DNA from: Variovorax paradoxus NBRC 15149
Lineage (GTDB): Bacteria; Pseudomonadota; Gammaproteobacteria; Burkholderiales; Burkholderiaceae_C
Direction: 5' to 3'
Assembly (NCBI RefSeq): GCF_001591365.1
Contig: NZ_BCUT01000001.1
Location: 1,426,001-1,490,000 of the forward strand
DNA length: 64,000 nucleotides
Part shown: positions 16,082-24,778 of the stretch, one piece after another
Layout: each line of letters starts with the position of its first letter
Position numbering within the stretch: the stretch's first letter is position 1
Notes under the pieces: generated by a model
The model's database searches: none
Seen by the model: only the letters and a program-made list of their open reading frames with translations
What the model was told of the DNA's origin: nothing
Translations under genes and position numbers: made by a program

Positions 16082-16834
16082 GTGCGGGCCCTCTTCGCGG
16101 GAGGGCATTCGCCGAAGGCTCCGCGCGTTGGTCTGGCCACGCGACTTATTGAATGCTGCCTTTTGTCGGCATTTCTTTTGGGCGTTGGCGGCTGTTCTTC
16201 CGGATCCTCGGCCATGCTGGCCACGGCGCGGCATATCTATAGCGGCAGCGCCGCGACGCCCCAGCCCACTTTCAACCCGAATTACCGCTATTTGCGGGTC
16301 GCCGTCGGCAAGCAGACGGTCTTCATGGTGCTCGGCTACATCGACCAGCGCCCCGAAGGCGCCGTCGAGGTCTGGTACAGCGGCAACGGCGAGGTCGTGA
16401 GGCTGCTCGACGGGCGCCTCGTGGGAACCACCGGCCTTCGCACCGATTGGCGCGAGGTGCGCTTTTCCAGCCTGCCCGCGTGGACTGGCGATGCGAACGG
16501 CGCGGCGCCAAAGACCTACCAGCGCGAGCGCGACATGATGCCGGGCTACCGGTTCGGCATTCGCGACGAGGTCGTGCGCACGCCCATTGCTGCACCGCAG
16601 CAGACCGCGCTGGCCGGCACGGCTGGCGCGTCGCTGCGCTGGTACGAGGAGCGCAGCGTTTCGCATCCGGCGAGCGCCTCGCTGCCTCCGGCGCGCTTTG
16701 GCGTTTCGCAAGCGGGCGGCACGCCTCGGGTCGTCTATTCCGAGCAATGTATTTCCAATGACCTGTGTATGAGCTTCGAGCAGTGGACGCCTTCCCCCCC
16801 AGCACCCGTCGCAGCGGCGAGCGCTGGTACATGA
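16082..16834 (+). CDS. YjbF/GfcB-family lipoprotein
   Basis: A 250-residue lipoprotein with lipobox LGVGGC (Cys38 if the GTG at 16082 is used). The mature part contains NPNYRYLRVAVGKQTVFMVL, VEVWYSGNGEVVRLLDGRLV and GLRTDWREVRFS, characteristic of YjbF/GfcB (DUF2886). The start is uncertain: GTG at 16082 is two bases after the upstream stop, so coupling is possible, but no ribosome site precedes it. A hairpin GCCCTC/GAGGGC (16089-16107) lies just inside the frame. Its stop overlaps the next start (ATGA at 16831-16834). Confidence 0.78.
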   Translation: MRALFAGGHSPKAPRVGLATRLIECCLLSAFLLGVGGCSSGSSAMLATARHIYSGSAATPQPTFNPNYRYLRVAVGKQTVFMVLGYIDQRPEGAVEVWYSGNGEVVRLLDGRLVGTTGLRTDWREVRFSSLPAWTGDANGAAPKTYQRERDMMPGYRFGIRDEVVRTPIAAPQQTALAGTAGASLRWYEERSVSHPASASLPPARFGVSQAGGTPRVVYSEQCISNDLCMSFEQWTPSPPAPVAAASAGT

Positions 16835-19800
16835 GCAGTTCGCTCCTGCGTGGCTTCGGCAGACATCCCTGGCCTCTTCGCGCGGCGGTGGCCTGCGCAT
16901 TGGCGGCGAGTTGCGCCGCCGGCGCGCAGCCCCTGGGCAACAGCCCCGTCGACAACAAAACACCCGCCGACGACGCCGATATCCGTCCCGGCGAGCGGCT
17001 GAGCGCCTGGCTGCTGCGCCAGCCGGCCGAAACGGCCTCCCCGGGACTGTCATGGCGCATCCCGCAAGAGCGCTTGGCGCAGCAGTTCCTGAAGAACACC
17101 CTGCTGCTGCGGCTCGATGCCGCCAGCCGGCGCGTGCCGCCGGAAGAGCAGGGCCGGCGCAAGCAGTTGATGGCTTGGCTGCAGGGCCTGCCGGTGACCG
17201 GCCGCGTCGCGCTCGGCATCGTCGATCCGCGCTGGCTGCAGGCGCACCCGGAAGAAGATCCGGTGCTGACGGCCGGCCAGCAGCTGGTGGCGCCGCCGCC
17301 AGCGCTGAAGACCATCTCGGTCCTGCAGCCCGATGGGCAGCTTTGCCAGGTGGCCCATGAACCCGGCCGCACGGCGTGGGACTATGTCGCCGCCTGCAGC
17401 CCCGAGGGCAAGCACGACTGGGCCTGGGTCGCCCAGCCCGACGGGCGCACCGCCCGCGTGGGCGTAGCGCCCTGGAATGCGCATCCCTCGAACGAGCCGG
17501 CGCCGGGCGCATGGGTCTGGGCCGCGCCGCGCGGCATGGACGACCTGGAGGCGATCTCCGAGGGCATCATCAAGTTTCTGGCCACGCAAGGGCCGTCGCC
17601 GCAAGGCGGCGCGGTCCTGCAGCCTTCGGCGGGTGCGGCCGTACCGGCCGCCGCCATCGCCGCACCCGCTGCACCGCCCGCCCTGCCTGCCTTGCCCGAC
17701 GTGCCGCCGGCACCTGCCGCGCCGGCGCCATCGACGGCCATTTCCGTGCGTCCCGAAGCAGCACCGCAATACCGCGCGCTCCAGACGAGCGGCAACGACT
17801 GGGGCGAGACCGGCCTGCTGCAGACGCCCACCGCGCGCATGGGCCAGGCGGGCGACATGCGGACCTCGCTCACGCACGTCTCGCCCTACACGCGGCTGAA
17901 CGTCATGTTCCAGCCGCTGGATTGGCTGGAAGCGGGCTTTCGCTACACCTCCATCAGCAACCGGATCTACGGCGTCGGCCTCAGCAACCAGGGCTACAAG
18001 GACAAGAGCATCGACCTGAAGGCGCGGCTGTGGAAGGAGTCGGCCTACCTGCCCGAGGTGGCGCTGGGCTTTCGCGACATCGGCGGCACCGGCCTCTTCT
18101 CCTCCGAGTACCTGGTGGCCAGCAAGCGCCACGGCGACCTGGATTTCAGCCTCGGCATCGGCTGGGGCTACCTGGGGAGCAGCGGAAACATCAGCAACCC
18201 CTTCGGCTTGCTGAGCAGCCGCTTCAAGACCCGCGTGAGCGAGACGACCTGGGGCGGCGCCAACTTCGGCCGGCTCTTTCGCGGACCTGCCGCGCTCTTT
18301 GGCGGCGTGCAATGGCGCACGCCCTGGGACCCGCTGACGCTCAAGCTCGAATACGACGGCAACGACTACAAGAACGAGCCGCTCAACAACCCCCAGCGGC
18401 AGCGCTCCCCGTTCAACATCGGCCTGGAGTACCGCTACTCCCCCGGCGTGATTTTCTCGGCCGGCTTCGAACGCGGCAACAAGGTGATGCTGGGCCTCAC
18501 GCTGCAGACCAACCTGGCCACCCTGCAGATGCCCAAGGCGGCAGACCCGCCGGCGCCGAGCTTCTCGCCGGACCCGCCGGCCGCCTCGCCGGGCTGGGCC
18601 GCCACCGCGGCCGACATCGAAAGCCGCACGGACTGGACCATCCAGCGCATCGCACCGCAAGGCCAGATGCTGCATGTGTGGATCACCGAAAGCGCCACCG
18701 TCTACCGGGATGTGCGGGTCGAGAAGATCATTGCCGTGCTGCATCGCGATGCGCCGGCCTCGATCAAGAACTTCGTGCTCCATTACTCGGAGCGGGGCCT
18801 GCCGATGCACGCGCAAGTGGTCAACCGCAATGAATGGGTGACCGCGCACTACCAGGCGCAGACGCCCGGCGAGGTTCGCGCGGCCAGCCAGCGCGACTAT
18901 GCGCCCCCGCCCGTGGGCTCGGGCGATCCGGCCACCTTCGTTCCGCCGGGCAGCAGCGCCCACACTGCGGCCGCATCCGCAGATGCCTCTTCCGCCACGG
19001 CCGACAACAAGGCCCTTGGCCCGTGGGAGCGCCGCAGCGACAAGTTCAGCATCGGCCTCACGCCCAGCCTCGGCCAGATCCTCGGCGGGCCCAACGCATT
19101 CGTGCTCTACCAGATCGGCGTGCAGGCGGTGGCGGAATACCGCTTCACGCCCAGCACCTGGGTCAACGGCGCGCTGAACCTGCGCATGGTCGACAACTTC
19201 GACAAGTTCACCTACACGGCGGGCAGCAACCTGCCCCGCGTGCGAACCCTGCAGCGCGAGTACGTCACCGCCAGGCGCCTGACCATGCCGGTGCTCCAGC
19301 TGACGCACGTCGGCAGGCTCTCCGACAACCAGTACTACAGCGTGTACGGCGGTGCCCTGGAAACCATGTATGCGGGCGTCGGCGGTGAATGGCTCTACCG
19401 GCCATGGCGCAGCCGGATCGCCTTCGGGGTCGACTTCAACCACGTGCGCCAGCGCGACTTCGAACAGGACTTCGGCCTGCGCGACTACAAGGTGAACACC
19501 GGCCACGCCACGCTCTACTGGGACACCGGCTGGCACGGCGTGCTGGCCAAGATCAGCGCGGGCCAGTACCTGGCGGGCGACCGCGGCGTCACCATCGACA
19601 TCAGCCGCCGCTTCGACAACGGCGTGGTGCTCGGGGCCTACGCCACCAAGACCAACGTATCGGCCAGGCAGTTCGGCGAAGGCAGCTTCGACAAGGGCAT
19701 CTATCTTTCCATTCCCTTCGACGCGCTGCTGCCGCGCTCGAACAAGTTCACCGCCAACTTCGCCTGGGCGCCGCTGGTGCGCGACGGCGGTGCGCGGCTC

Positions 19801-19926
19801 GGCCGGATCCATCCGCTCTACGAGATGACCTCGGCCCGCGACCCGAGCGCCTACAAGTTCGCGCCGCCGGACAGCGGCACGCCGGGCACGGGCGACAACA
19901 TCCTGAACTTCGAACGGCCGCGCTGA
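16831..19926 (+). CDS. Fused YjbG-YjbH (GfcC-GfcD)-type exopolysaccharide outer-membrane protein
   Basis: A 1031-residue exported protein. After a signal peptide (cut near AGA-Q32), residues about 33-250 resemble GfcC/YjbG: GERLSAWLLRQ, TGRVALGIVDPRWLQAHPEE, DPVLTAGQQLVAPP and NEPAPGAWVWAAP. An Ala/Pro-rich linker (about 258-303) joins this to a YjbH/GfcD-type domain from about 321 (DWGETGLLQTPTARM, YTRLNVMFQPLDWLEAGFRY), a predicted beta-barrel lipid-exposed protein, continuing to PFDALLPRSNKFTANFAWAP. In enterobacteria these are two separate proteins. The start at 16831 overlaps the lipoprotein stop by ATGA. The module converges on the EPS genes. Fusion is seen directly; the role in polymer export is inferred from the family. 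Confidence 0.8.
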   Translation: MSSSLLRGFGRHPWPLRAAVACALAASCAAGAQPLGNSPVDNKTPADDADIRPGERLSAWLLRQPAETASPGLSWRIPQERLAQQFLKNTLLLRLDAASRRVPPEEQGRRKQLMAWLQGLPVTGRVALGIVDPRWLQAHPEEDPVLTAGQQLVAPPPALKTISVLQPDGQLCQVAHEPGRTAWDYVAACSPEGKHDWAWVAQPDGRTARVGVAPWNAHPSNEPAPGAWVWAAPRGMDDLEAISEGIIKFLATQGPSPQGGAVLQPSAGAAVPAAAIAAPAAPPALPALPDVPPAPAAPAPSTAISVRPEAAPQYRALQTSGNDWGETGLLQTPTARMGQAGDMRTSLTHVSPYTRLNVMFQPLDWLEAGFRYTSISNRIYGVGLSNQGYKDKSIDLKARLWKESAYLPEVALGFRDIGGTGLFSSEYLVASKRHGDLDFSLGIGWGYLGSSGNISNPFGLLSSRFKTRVSETTWGGANFGRLFRGPAALFGGVQWRTPWDPLTLKLEYDGNDYKNEPLNNPQRQRSPFNIGLEYRYSPGVIFSAGFERGNKVMLGLTLQTNLATLQMPKAADPPAPSFSPDPPAASPGWAATAADIESRTDWTIQRIAPQGQMLHVWITESATVYRDVRVEKIIAVLHRDAPASIKNFVLHYSERGLPMHAQVVNRNEWVTAHYQAQTPGEVRAASQRDYAPPPVGSGDPATFVPPGSSAHTAAASADASSATADNKALGPWERRSDKFSIGLTPSLGQILGGPNAFVLYQIGVQAVAEYRFTPSTWVNGALNLRMVDNFDKFTYTAGSNLPRVRTLQREYVTARRLTMPVLQLTHVGRLSDNQYYSVYGGALETMYAGVGGEWLYRPWRSRIAFGVDFNHVRQRDFEQDFGLRDYKVNTGHATLYWDTGWHGVLAKISAGQYLAGDRGVTIDISRRFDNGVVLGAYATKTNVSARQFGEGSFDKGIYLSIPFDALLPRSNKFTANFAWAPLVRDGGARLGRIHPLYEMTSARDPSAYKFAPPDSGTPGTGDNILNFERPR

Positions 19927-19945
19927 CGCGGCGCGGCCGCCAATC

Positions 19946-19973
19946 CCCTGCCGCGCTCACCCGTGCGGCAGGG
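19946..19973. terminator. Hairpin between convergent gfc-like and EPS operons
   Basis: CCCTGCCGC (19946-19954) pairs with GCGGCAGGG (19965-19973) over a 10-base loop. The plus-strand side ends CTTTCG and the minus side lacks a T run. It is placed midway between convergent stops at 19926 and 19991 and could limit transcription from both sides. Confidence 0.55.
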
Positions 19974-19990
19974 CTTTCGAAGAACAGGAA

Positions 19991-21220
19991 TCAGCCGGCC
20001 TGGTCCGAGCCGGCTGCGCGCATGATGAAGAACAGCCAGGCCATCATCATGGCCGCCATGCAGGCAAAGCCCAGCGTCATGGCGTTGATGGTCTGGATGT
20101 AGGAAATGGGCGGCGTGGCCGCGAGCATGGCCGCAGCGAACACCAGCGCACCGAAGATCGAGCACCACAGAAGCGCACCGGGCCGGCCGGCGGCCCTGAA
20201 CCCCGTACGCAGGCACATCGTCAGGCCGAAGATGGCGGGCGCGTAGAAGAACGGCGAAAAATCCATGCCGCCGTAGTTCTTGCCGAAGGCCAGCACCACC
20301 AGGTACGGGCCCAGCAGCCCCAGCAGGATTCCGCCGATCTCGGCCACCAGGAAACCGAAGACGACGAACTTGACGAACAGGCCAAAGGCGTCCTTGCGCC
20401 GATCGGATGCCCAGTTGGCCGCCAGCCTGGGCAGGATGTAGTAGCCCAACGCAAGCAGCACATACTGCATCGGCAGCAGGAAGGTGATGTAGATCTTCAG
20501 CAGCCCGCCCTGCACCGAATCCGCCGAGGAGCCCAGCAGCAGGATGGCGCCTCCCGTCATGATCCAGCTCATCAACTGCGAAAGGCTGGCCTTCCAGCCG
20601 TAGCTGGCGGCTTCCCCGAGCGTCAGGGCCTGGGCGTTGGCGGCGGCCGGCAGCGGTGCCATCACCTGGCGCAGGCTCGTCGCCACCAGGATGGCAAAGG
20701 GCAGCTGGATGACGGCGATCCACAGCAGCGCCTGCGTCCATGACGCCGGCTTCAGGCCGATCAGCACCGCCACGTATCCGACGCAGACCAGCACGCCGGA
20801 TGCACAGAGCACCAGGTAGCGGCGTCCCACGAGCAGGATGCTTCGGGAAATCCAGAATATTTCATAGCCCGCGATCAGGGCCACGCCGGCCCAGCGGAGC
20901 GGCCCCGGAAAGCTCGTGAACTGCCAGGCCAGGAAGCCCGCAATGGAGACCCCCAGCACGAGCGCCCAGCTCCACCAGGCGGCGGACCGGCCCGCGTAGT
21001 AGCGCTTGATCAGCAGCGGCTCGTGCACCACCGCCGTATGCACGATGTACTGGAAGCTGACGATCGCCAGGAAGGCCGAGGCAATGCCGAAGTCGGAGGG
21101 CGACAGCGCCCGCGCCAGCGCAAAGCTCAGCAGCAGCTGGCTCGCGCTGTAGATGCACTGGTCTGCAACTGCGTAGATCGGACCTGCGAGGCGCTTTCGA
21201 ATTCCGGACAGGGACGCCAT
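19991..21220 (-). CDS. Polysaccharide flippase (Wzx/oligosaccharide flippase family)
   Basis: A 409-residue polytopic membrane protein with about twelve hydrophobic segments, of the MOP-superfamily polysaccharide transporter type. Early segment SASQLLLSFALARALSPSDF is a typical flippase N-terminal helix pair, followed by EPLLIKRYYAGRSA. It would flip lipid-linked repeat units to the periplasm. It is the last gene of the EPS glycosyl operon, 16 bases after the glycoside hydrolase stop. The start at 21220 follows only a weak AGG; an in-frame GTG at 21235 is possible. Several helices carry Met/Ala-rich stretches near the C-terminus. Confidence 0.8.
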   Translation of the reverse strand: MASLSGIRKRLAGPIYAVADQCIYSASQLLLSFALARALSPSDFGIASAFLAIVSFQYIVHTAVVHEPLLIKRYYAGRSAAWWSWALVLGVSIAGFLAWQFTSFPGPLRWAGVALIAGYEIFWISRSILLVGRRYLVLCASGVLVCVGYVAVLIGLKPASWTQALLWIAVIQLPFAILVATSLRQVMAPLPAAANAQALTLGEAASYGWKASLSQLMSWIMTGGAILLLGSSADSVQGGLLKIYITFLLPMQYVLLALGYYILPRLAANWASDRRKDAFGLFVKFVVFGFLVAEIGGILLGLLGPYLVVLAFGKNYGGMDFSPFFYAPAIFGLTMCLRTGFRAAGRPGALLWCSIFGALVFAAAMLAATPPISYIQTINAMTLGFACMAAMMMAWLFFIMRAAGSDQAG

Positions 21221-21236
21221 CCTGGGCCTGTTCACC

Positions 21237-22517
21237 CTATTCCGAAATGGAAAACAGGACCGGATAGTCGGTGGCCTTGGCAGCAAAGCCACCGTCGACG
21301 GGGCTGCCGCAGCTGCCGTGGCGCACCTGCGGGAAGAAGTCGACCCGCGTGCACTTTTTTCCCTTGTCGGCGGGAACCAGCACGTTCTGCTCGGCGCTTT
21401 GCGTCCACACCACGTGCAGCAGGGAATTGCCGCGGCTCAGCACCAGCTTGTTCAGGCCGGCATTGCTCTGGTATGAAAGCTTCTTCGAATTGCGGGCGAT
21501 CTTGAGGAATTCGGTGAGGCTCGAAAAGGCTTCCTTCTTTTCGCCGCCCTTCGACTTGAGGCCGAAGTTGTCTTCCCTCGAGATGACGGAGGTTCCCCGG
21601 TCCTGCCAGGCATAGAGATTCAGCAGCCTGATGCCCGCGGCCACGTTGGTCAGGTATTCGCGCAGGATCAGCGAAGCCTGGGTGTTGCGGTCCCGCACCG
21701 GCAGGTAGGAGGCATAGCCCCACTCGGAAGCGACGATCCCGACCTTTCCGAGCTGTTGCTGGTCCAGCTTTGCGCGCAGCTTTCCATAGTCCGCGATGGC
21801 GGTTTCCGGAATGGAGCGGTAGGGATGGATCGATATGTCCGTCAGGCAGTCGGCCTTGGCCGCCGACACGAAGGCATTCTCGAGCTGCGAGGGAACCTGG
21901 CCCGGGCTGAAGGGAAGCTTCGCAAAGCCGAATCCCATGACGATCTTCGGCGGCGTCTTCATTTGCGCGATGCTGCGGCAGAACTCGGCGGTCGCGGTTT
22001 CAAAGCTCGAGAAAAGCGACGGGTTCAGGAAGGTCTTGTGGTCGGGCTCGTTCCACAGCTCCCAGACGGCGACATCGGCCGCGTGCGCGCTCATGAACTC
22101 GAGCGCGAACTTGGCAAACAGCTTTTCGCGCTGGCCTTCTCCCGCTTCCGCCGGGCTCTGCCCCCAGATCTCGCGGCCTCCGAACAAGGTCACGATCGCC
22201 TGGAGCCTGGCGTTCTTCACGCGCTTGATCAGGCCCGAGTAGTCGACCGATGCCGGGTTGACGCTCTTCAGCGGCGGCCGCGCGCCGAATCTCACGAATT
22301 CGAAGCCCGATGCCCTGATCTCGTTCAGATCCTCGTTCGTGATGGTGGCCGGGTCGATCTGCACGCTCAGCGCGACCGGATATTCCGTGCCCAGTTCGGC
22401 GATGCCGCGGGCCTGTGCGGTGCAGGCCACGGCCGCCAGCGCCGCCGAGGCGCACAGCAGCCTGAAGGCACCCCGCAAACGCCCCGCCACCGAAGAAAAA
22501 AATGAAGGCTTCTTCAC
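21237..22517 (-). CDS. Exported PslG-like glycoside hydrolase (clan GH-A)
   Basis: A 426-residue exported TIM-barrel glycosidase. A signal sequence covers about residues 1-36 (LLCASAALAAVACTAQARG). The acid/base glutamate is Glu157 in WELWNEPDH and the likely nucleophile is Glu265 in IVASEWGYAS, the paired motifs of clan GH-A; overall it resembles PslG/GH39-like endoglycosidases encoded in EPS loci. The start is GTG at 22517 with AAGGAG 8 bases upstream; it overlaps the glycosyltransferase stop (GTGA). It may trim or release the polymer made by this locus. The substrate is not deducible. Confidence 0.78.
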   Translation of the reverse strand: MKKPSFFSSVAGRLRGAFRLLCASAALAAVACTAQARGIAELGTEYPVALSVQIDPATITNEDLNEIRASGFEFVRFGARPPLKSVNPASVDYSGLIKRVKNARLQAIVTLFGGREIWGQSPAEAGEGQREKLFAKFALEFMSAHAADVAVWELWNEPDHKTFLNPSLFSSFETATAEFCRSIAQMKTPPKIVMGFGFAKLPFSPGQVPSQLENAFVSAAKADCLTDISIHPYRSIPETAIADYGKLRAKLDQQQLGKVGIVASEWGYASYLPVRDRNTQASLILREYLTNVAAGIRLLNLYAWQDRGTSVISREDNFGLKSKGGEKKEAFSSLTEFLKIARNSKKLSYQSNAGLNKLVLSRGNSLLHVVWTQSAEQNVLVPADKGKKCTRVDFFPQVRHGSCGSPVDGGFAAKATDYPVLFSISE

Positions 22518-23581
22518 TGTACCGACTCCTTGTACAAGTCCAGGATGGCGGCGTTCATTCGGTCGGCGGTGTATTTCTCTTCGAAAATCTGCCGGCCGGC
22601 ACGCCCCATCCGCTGCAATTCCTCATCGGAGATCCGATCGATCTCGCGCAGCACGTCGTCCAGCGCGTCGAGCGAAAACAGCCTTCCGTTCCTGCCGTCT
22701 TCGACGATGTCGACCAGGCCGCCCACGGCGGATGCAAAAACCGGCTTGCTGCGCGCCATGGCCTCGACCGCGACAAGGCCGAAGCCTTCCCACCGGGAGG
22801 GAACGATGACCGCGTCGCACGACCGGTAGGCTTCTTCGAGCTCGTCCTTCTCGAGCCATCCGGCGAACTCGATCTCGCTCGAGCGCGCAAGGGAAAGATC
22901 GTTCCTGACGGCGCCGCCCACGATCACGAGCTTGAAGCCGGGCTGGACGCGGGCATAGGCGTCGAGCAAGGCGTCGATGCCCTTCTGCCGGTCGAGCCGC
23001 CCCACGAAAAGGACTCTTCGGGGCCGTGCCGGGGCCCTGGGAGCCACCGTGTTTTCCGCAATGGGCGCGGTGGGCTGGATCCCGTTCGGAATGCACTTGC
23101 ACCGCTTGATGCCGAATTTCTCGGCCACCCGGAACTCGTGGCCGCTGATGCAGATGATCGCGTCGCTCCAATGGGACAGCAGCCATTCGATCCACCGATA
23201 GATCGACTTCTTGTACGAGGGCCCGACCTGGTCGAAGGCCCAGCCGTGCGAGCAATAGACGATCTTGGTCTCGGCCGGCACCTGGCCGAGCAGCGCCATG
23301 GCGCGAACGATTCCGCCCGGAATCGAGCTGTGCAGGTGCAGCACCGTGGGGCGCTCCGAGCGGATGATTTTCTTGATCTCGGCGGCGTAGCTTGCAAGGG
23401 CAAGAGGACTGCGGGCCGTGGGGACCACATGCGTGTCCCGGGAGTCCAGCCACTCCACCGGGCCGGGCAAGATGAACTTGGCCTGGCTGATCACGGGAGA
23501 GTTCTGCTGAAAGCCCGAAACCAGCCGAAGATAGGTTTCGAGCCCGCCCTTGAGCGTTTCGGCAACGTGCAATATCTTCAT
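22514..23581 (-). CDS. Glycosyltransferase family 4 (GT-B fold)
   Basis: A 355-residue cytoplasmic glycosyltransferase. The N-terminal acceptor domain has KILHVAETLKGGLETYL; the C-terminal Glycos_transf_1 domain has VLFVGRLDRQKGIDALLDAY and the nucleotide-sugar motif SRWEGFGLVAVEAMARSKPV with the paired glutamates (EX7E). It would add one sugar to the undecaprenyl-linked unit. It is the only ordinary glycosyltransferase in the cluster. ATG at 23581 is used; the upstream in-frame TTG at 23590 would give MAPMK. It lies 9 bases after the pyruvyltransferase stop. Confidence 0.87.
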   Translation of the reverse strand: MKILHVAETLKGGLETYLRLVSGFQQNSPVISQAKFILPGPVEWLDSRDTHVVPTARSPLALASYAAEIKKIIRSERPTVLHLHSSIPGGIVRAMALLGQVPAETKIVYCSHGWAFDQVGPSYKKSIYRWIEWLLSHWSDAIICISGHEFRVAEKFGIKRCKCIPNGIQPTAPIAENTVAPRAPARPRRVLFVGRLDRQKGIDALLDAYARVQPGFKLVIVGGAVRNDLSLARSSEIEFAGWLEKDELEEAYRSCDAVIVPSRWEGFGLVAVEAMARSKPVFASAVGGLVDIVEDGRNGRLFSLDALDDVLREIDRISDEELQRMGRAGRQIFEEKYTADRMNAAILDLYKESVQ

Positions 23582-23590
23582 AGGTGCCAA

Positions 23591-24754
23591 TCAGATCAAT
23601 GCATGGATACCGGCCACCACCTGGCTTCTCAATGCGTCGAGCGCTTTGCGGTCCGGGTGCCGGTCATCGAGCAGGCCCAGCACCGAGGTACCCAGCTTTT
23701 CGACGCGGGGCGACAAGTCGAAGAGGTAGCGCTTTCTGCCGGTCAGTTCGAAAAACGACTCCACCTTCTTGTCCCAATTCATTCCTATGGACGGAATGTT
23801 CAAACCGTAGGCCACGATATTCGCGTGCAGCCGGTGGGCCACGATGCACGAGCAGGCGCTGATCAAGGCAACGAGTTCATCCGGGTGCCGGGGAACGAGA
23901 AAAATCGATTTCGGCGCATCGGAGGCCGAGGAAATTTCTTCCAGGACCTTGTTGTCTTCGGAGGCGCCGTTCGTGAAATAAAGCACCCGCTTTCCCTCGG
24001 CCCGCAACGATTCGGCCAGCGTGGCAAAGAATTTGGCCGATTGCGTTGAATTAGAGCCTTCGTATTCGGAATTCATCACCAGCGCATCGAGGCTGCTGAC
24101 GCAAATTCCGATGTCCCAATTCTTTTCCGGCGAAAGCTCGTCCGAGAAGGCATCGGCGCAGATGAGCGCCGGATCGGGCACCACCTGTATGTCGCTCCTC
24201 GGGATTCGGAAGTAATTGTGCAGGTTGCTGGCCGATTCCTGGTCGCGCGTGGCGTAGAAGGCGGGCCTCGCGTTTTTCAGGAATCGCCCGACGAGAAAGC
24301 GCCCGAGAAAAGACCATTTCGCCGTCACGCCCACCGACAGGATCACCACCTTCTTTCCACGCAGCAGCCGGCTCAGGAGAAACAGCTTCGCCGGAAAATT
24401 GAGCGCCACGTCGCAAAACAGCTGGCCGCCGCCAATGACGATCAGGTCCGCATCGTCGACAGCGGCCTTCCAGTTCTTCCGCCAGCCGAGAAAATAGCCC
24501 TTGAGGCAATACAGGAACACGATCACCGACCTGATGAACGAAGGCAGCTTCGCAAAGAGCCGGAATGCGCCGCCGCCGCGCAGGTTTTCTTCCTCGAAGC
24601 CGAGCCGGCCGGCAATGTCCAGGAATTCGACCCGGGCCTGCGGATATTTCAGGCCCGCAATATGGGCCAGGGATGCCGCGATGACGCCGTCGCCCAGGTT
24701 GTCGCTGAAAGGCACGGCGCAGATAAGGATCTTTTTCATCTGTGAATCAAGCAT
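23591..24754 (-). CDS. Polysaccharide pyruvyl transferase family protein
   Basis: A 387-residue protein of the CsaB/WcaK family, which transfers pyruvate from phosphoenolpyruvate to a sugar of the repeat unit as a ketal. Visible family features: ILICAVPFSDNLGDGVIAAS at the N-terminus, DADLIVIGGGQLFCDV, and the C-terminal ISACSCIVAHRLHANIVAYG with the conserved His/Arg pair, then GMNWDKKVESFF. GAAGG lies about 7 bases before the ATG at 24754. The codon use looks less GC-biased than the flanking housekeeping genes, suggesting horizontal origin of the EPS set. Confidence 0.85.
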   Translation of the reverse strand: MLDSQMKKILICAVPFSDNLGDGVIAASLAHIAGLKYPQARVEFLDIAGRLGFEEENLRGGGAFRLFAKLPSFIRSVIVFLYCLKGYFLGWRKNWKAAVDDADLIVIGGGQLFCDVALNFPAKLFLLSRLLRGKKVVILSVGVTAKWSFLGRFLVGRFLKNARPAFYATRDQESASNLHNYFRIPRSDIQVVPDPALICADAFSDELSPEKNWDIGICVSSLDALVMNSEYEGSNSTQSAKFFATLAESLRAEGKRVLYFTNGASEDNKVLEEISSASDAPKSIFLVPRHPDELVALISACSCIVAHRLHANIVAYGLNIPSIGMNWDKKVESFFELTGRKRYLFDLSPRVEKLGTSVLGLLDDRHPDRKALDALRSQVVAGIHALI

Positions 24755-24778
24755 CGGTTGCCTTCGAAGCCAAGCCGC

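Noticed and set aside
17050-19812. A 920-codon open frame on the strand opposite the YjbGH fusion gene
   Set aside because: It mirrors a real gene in a high-GC genome where the antisense frame lacks stops. Its translation is low in complexity, rich in Arg, Ala, Gly and His, without domains, and has no ribosome site.
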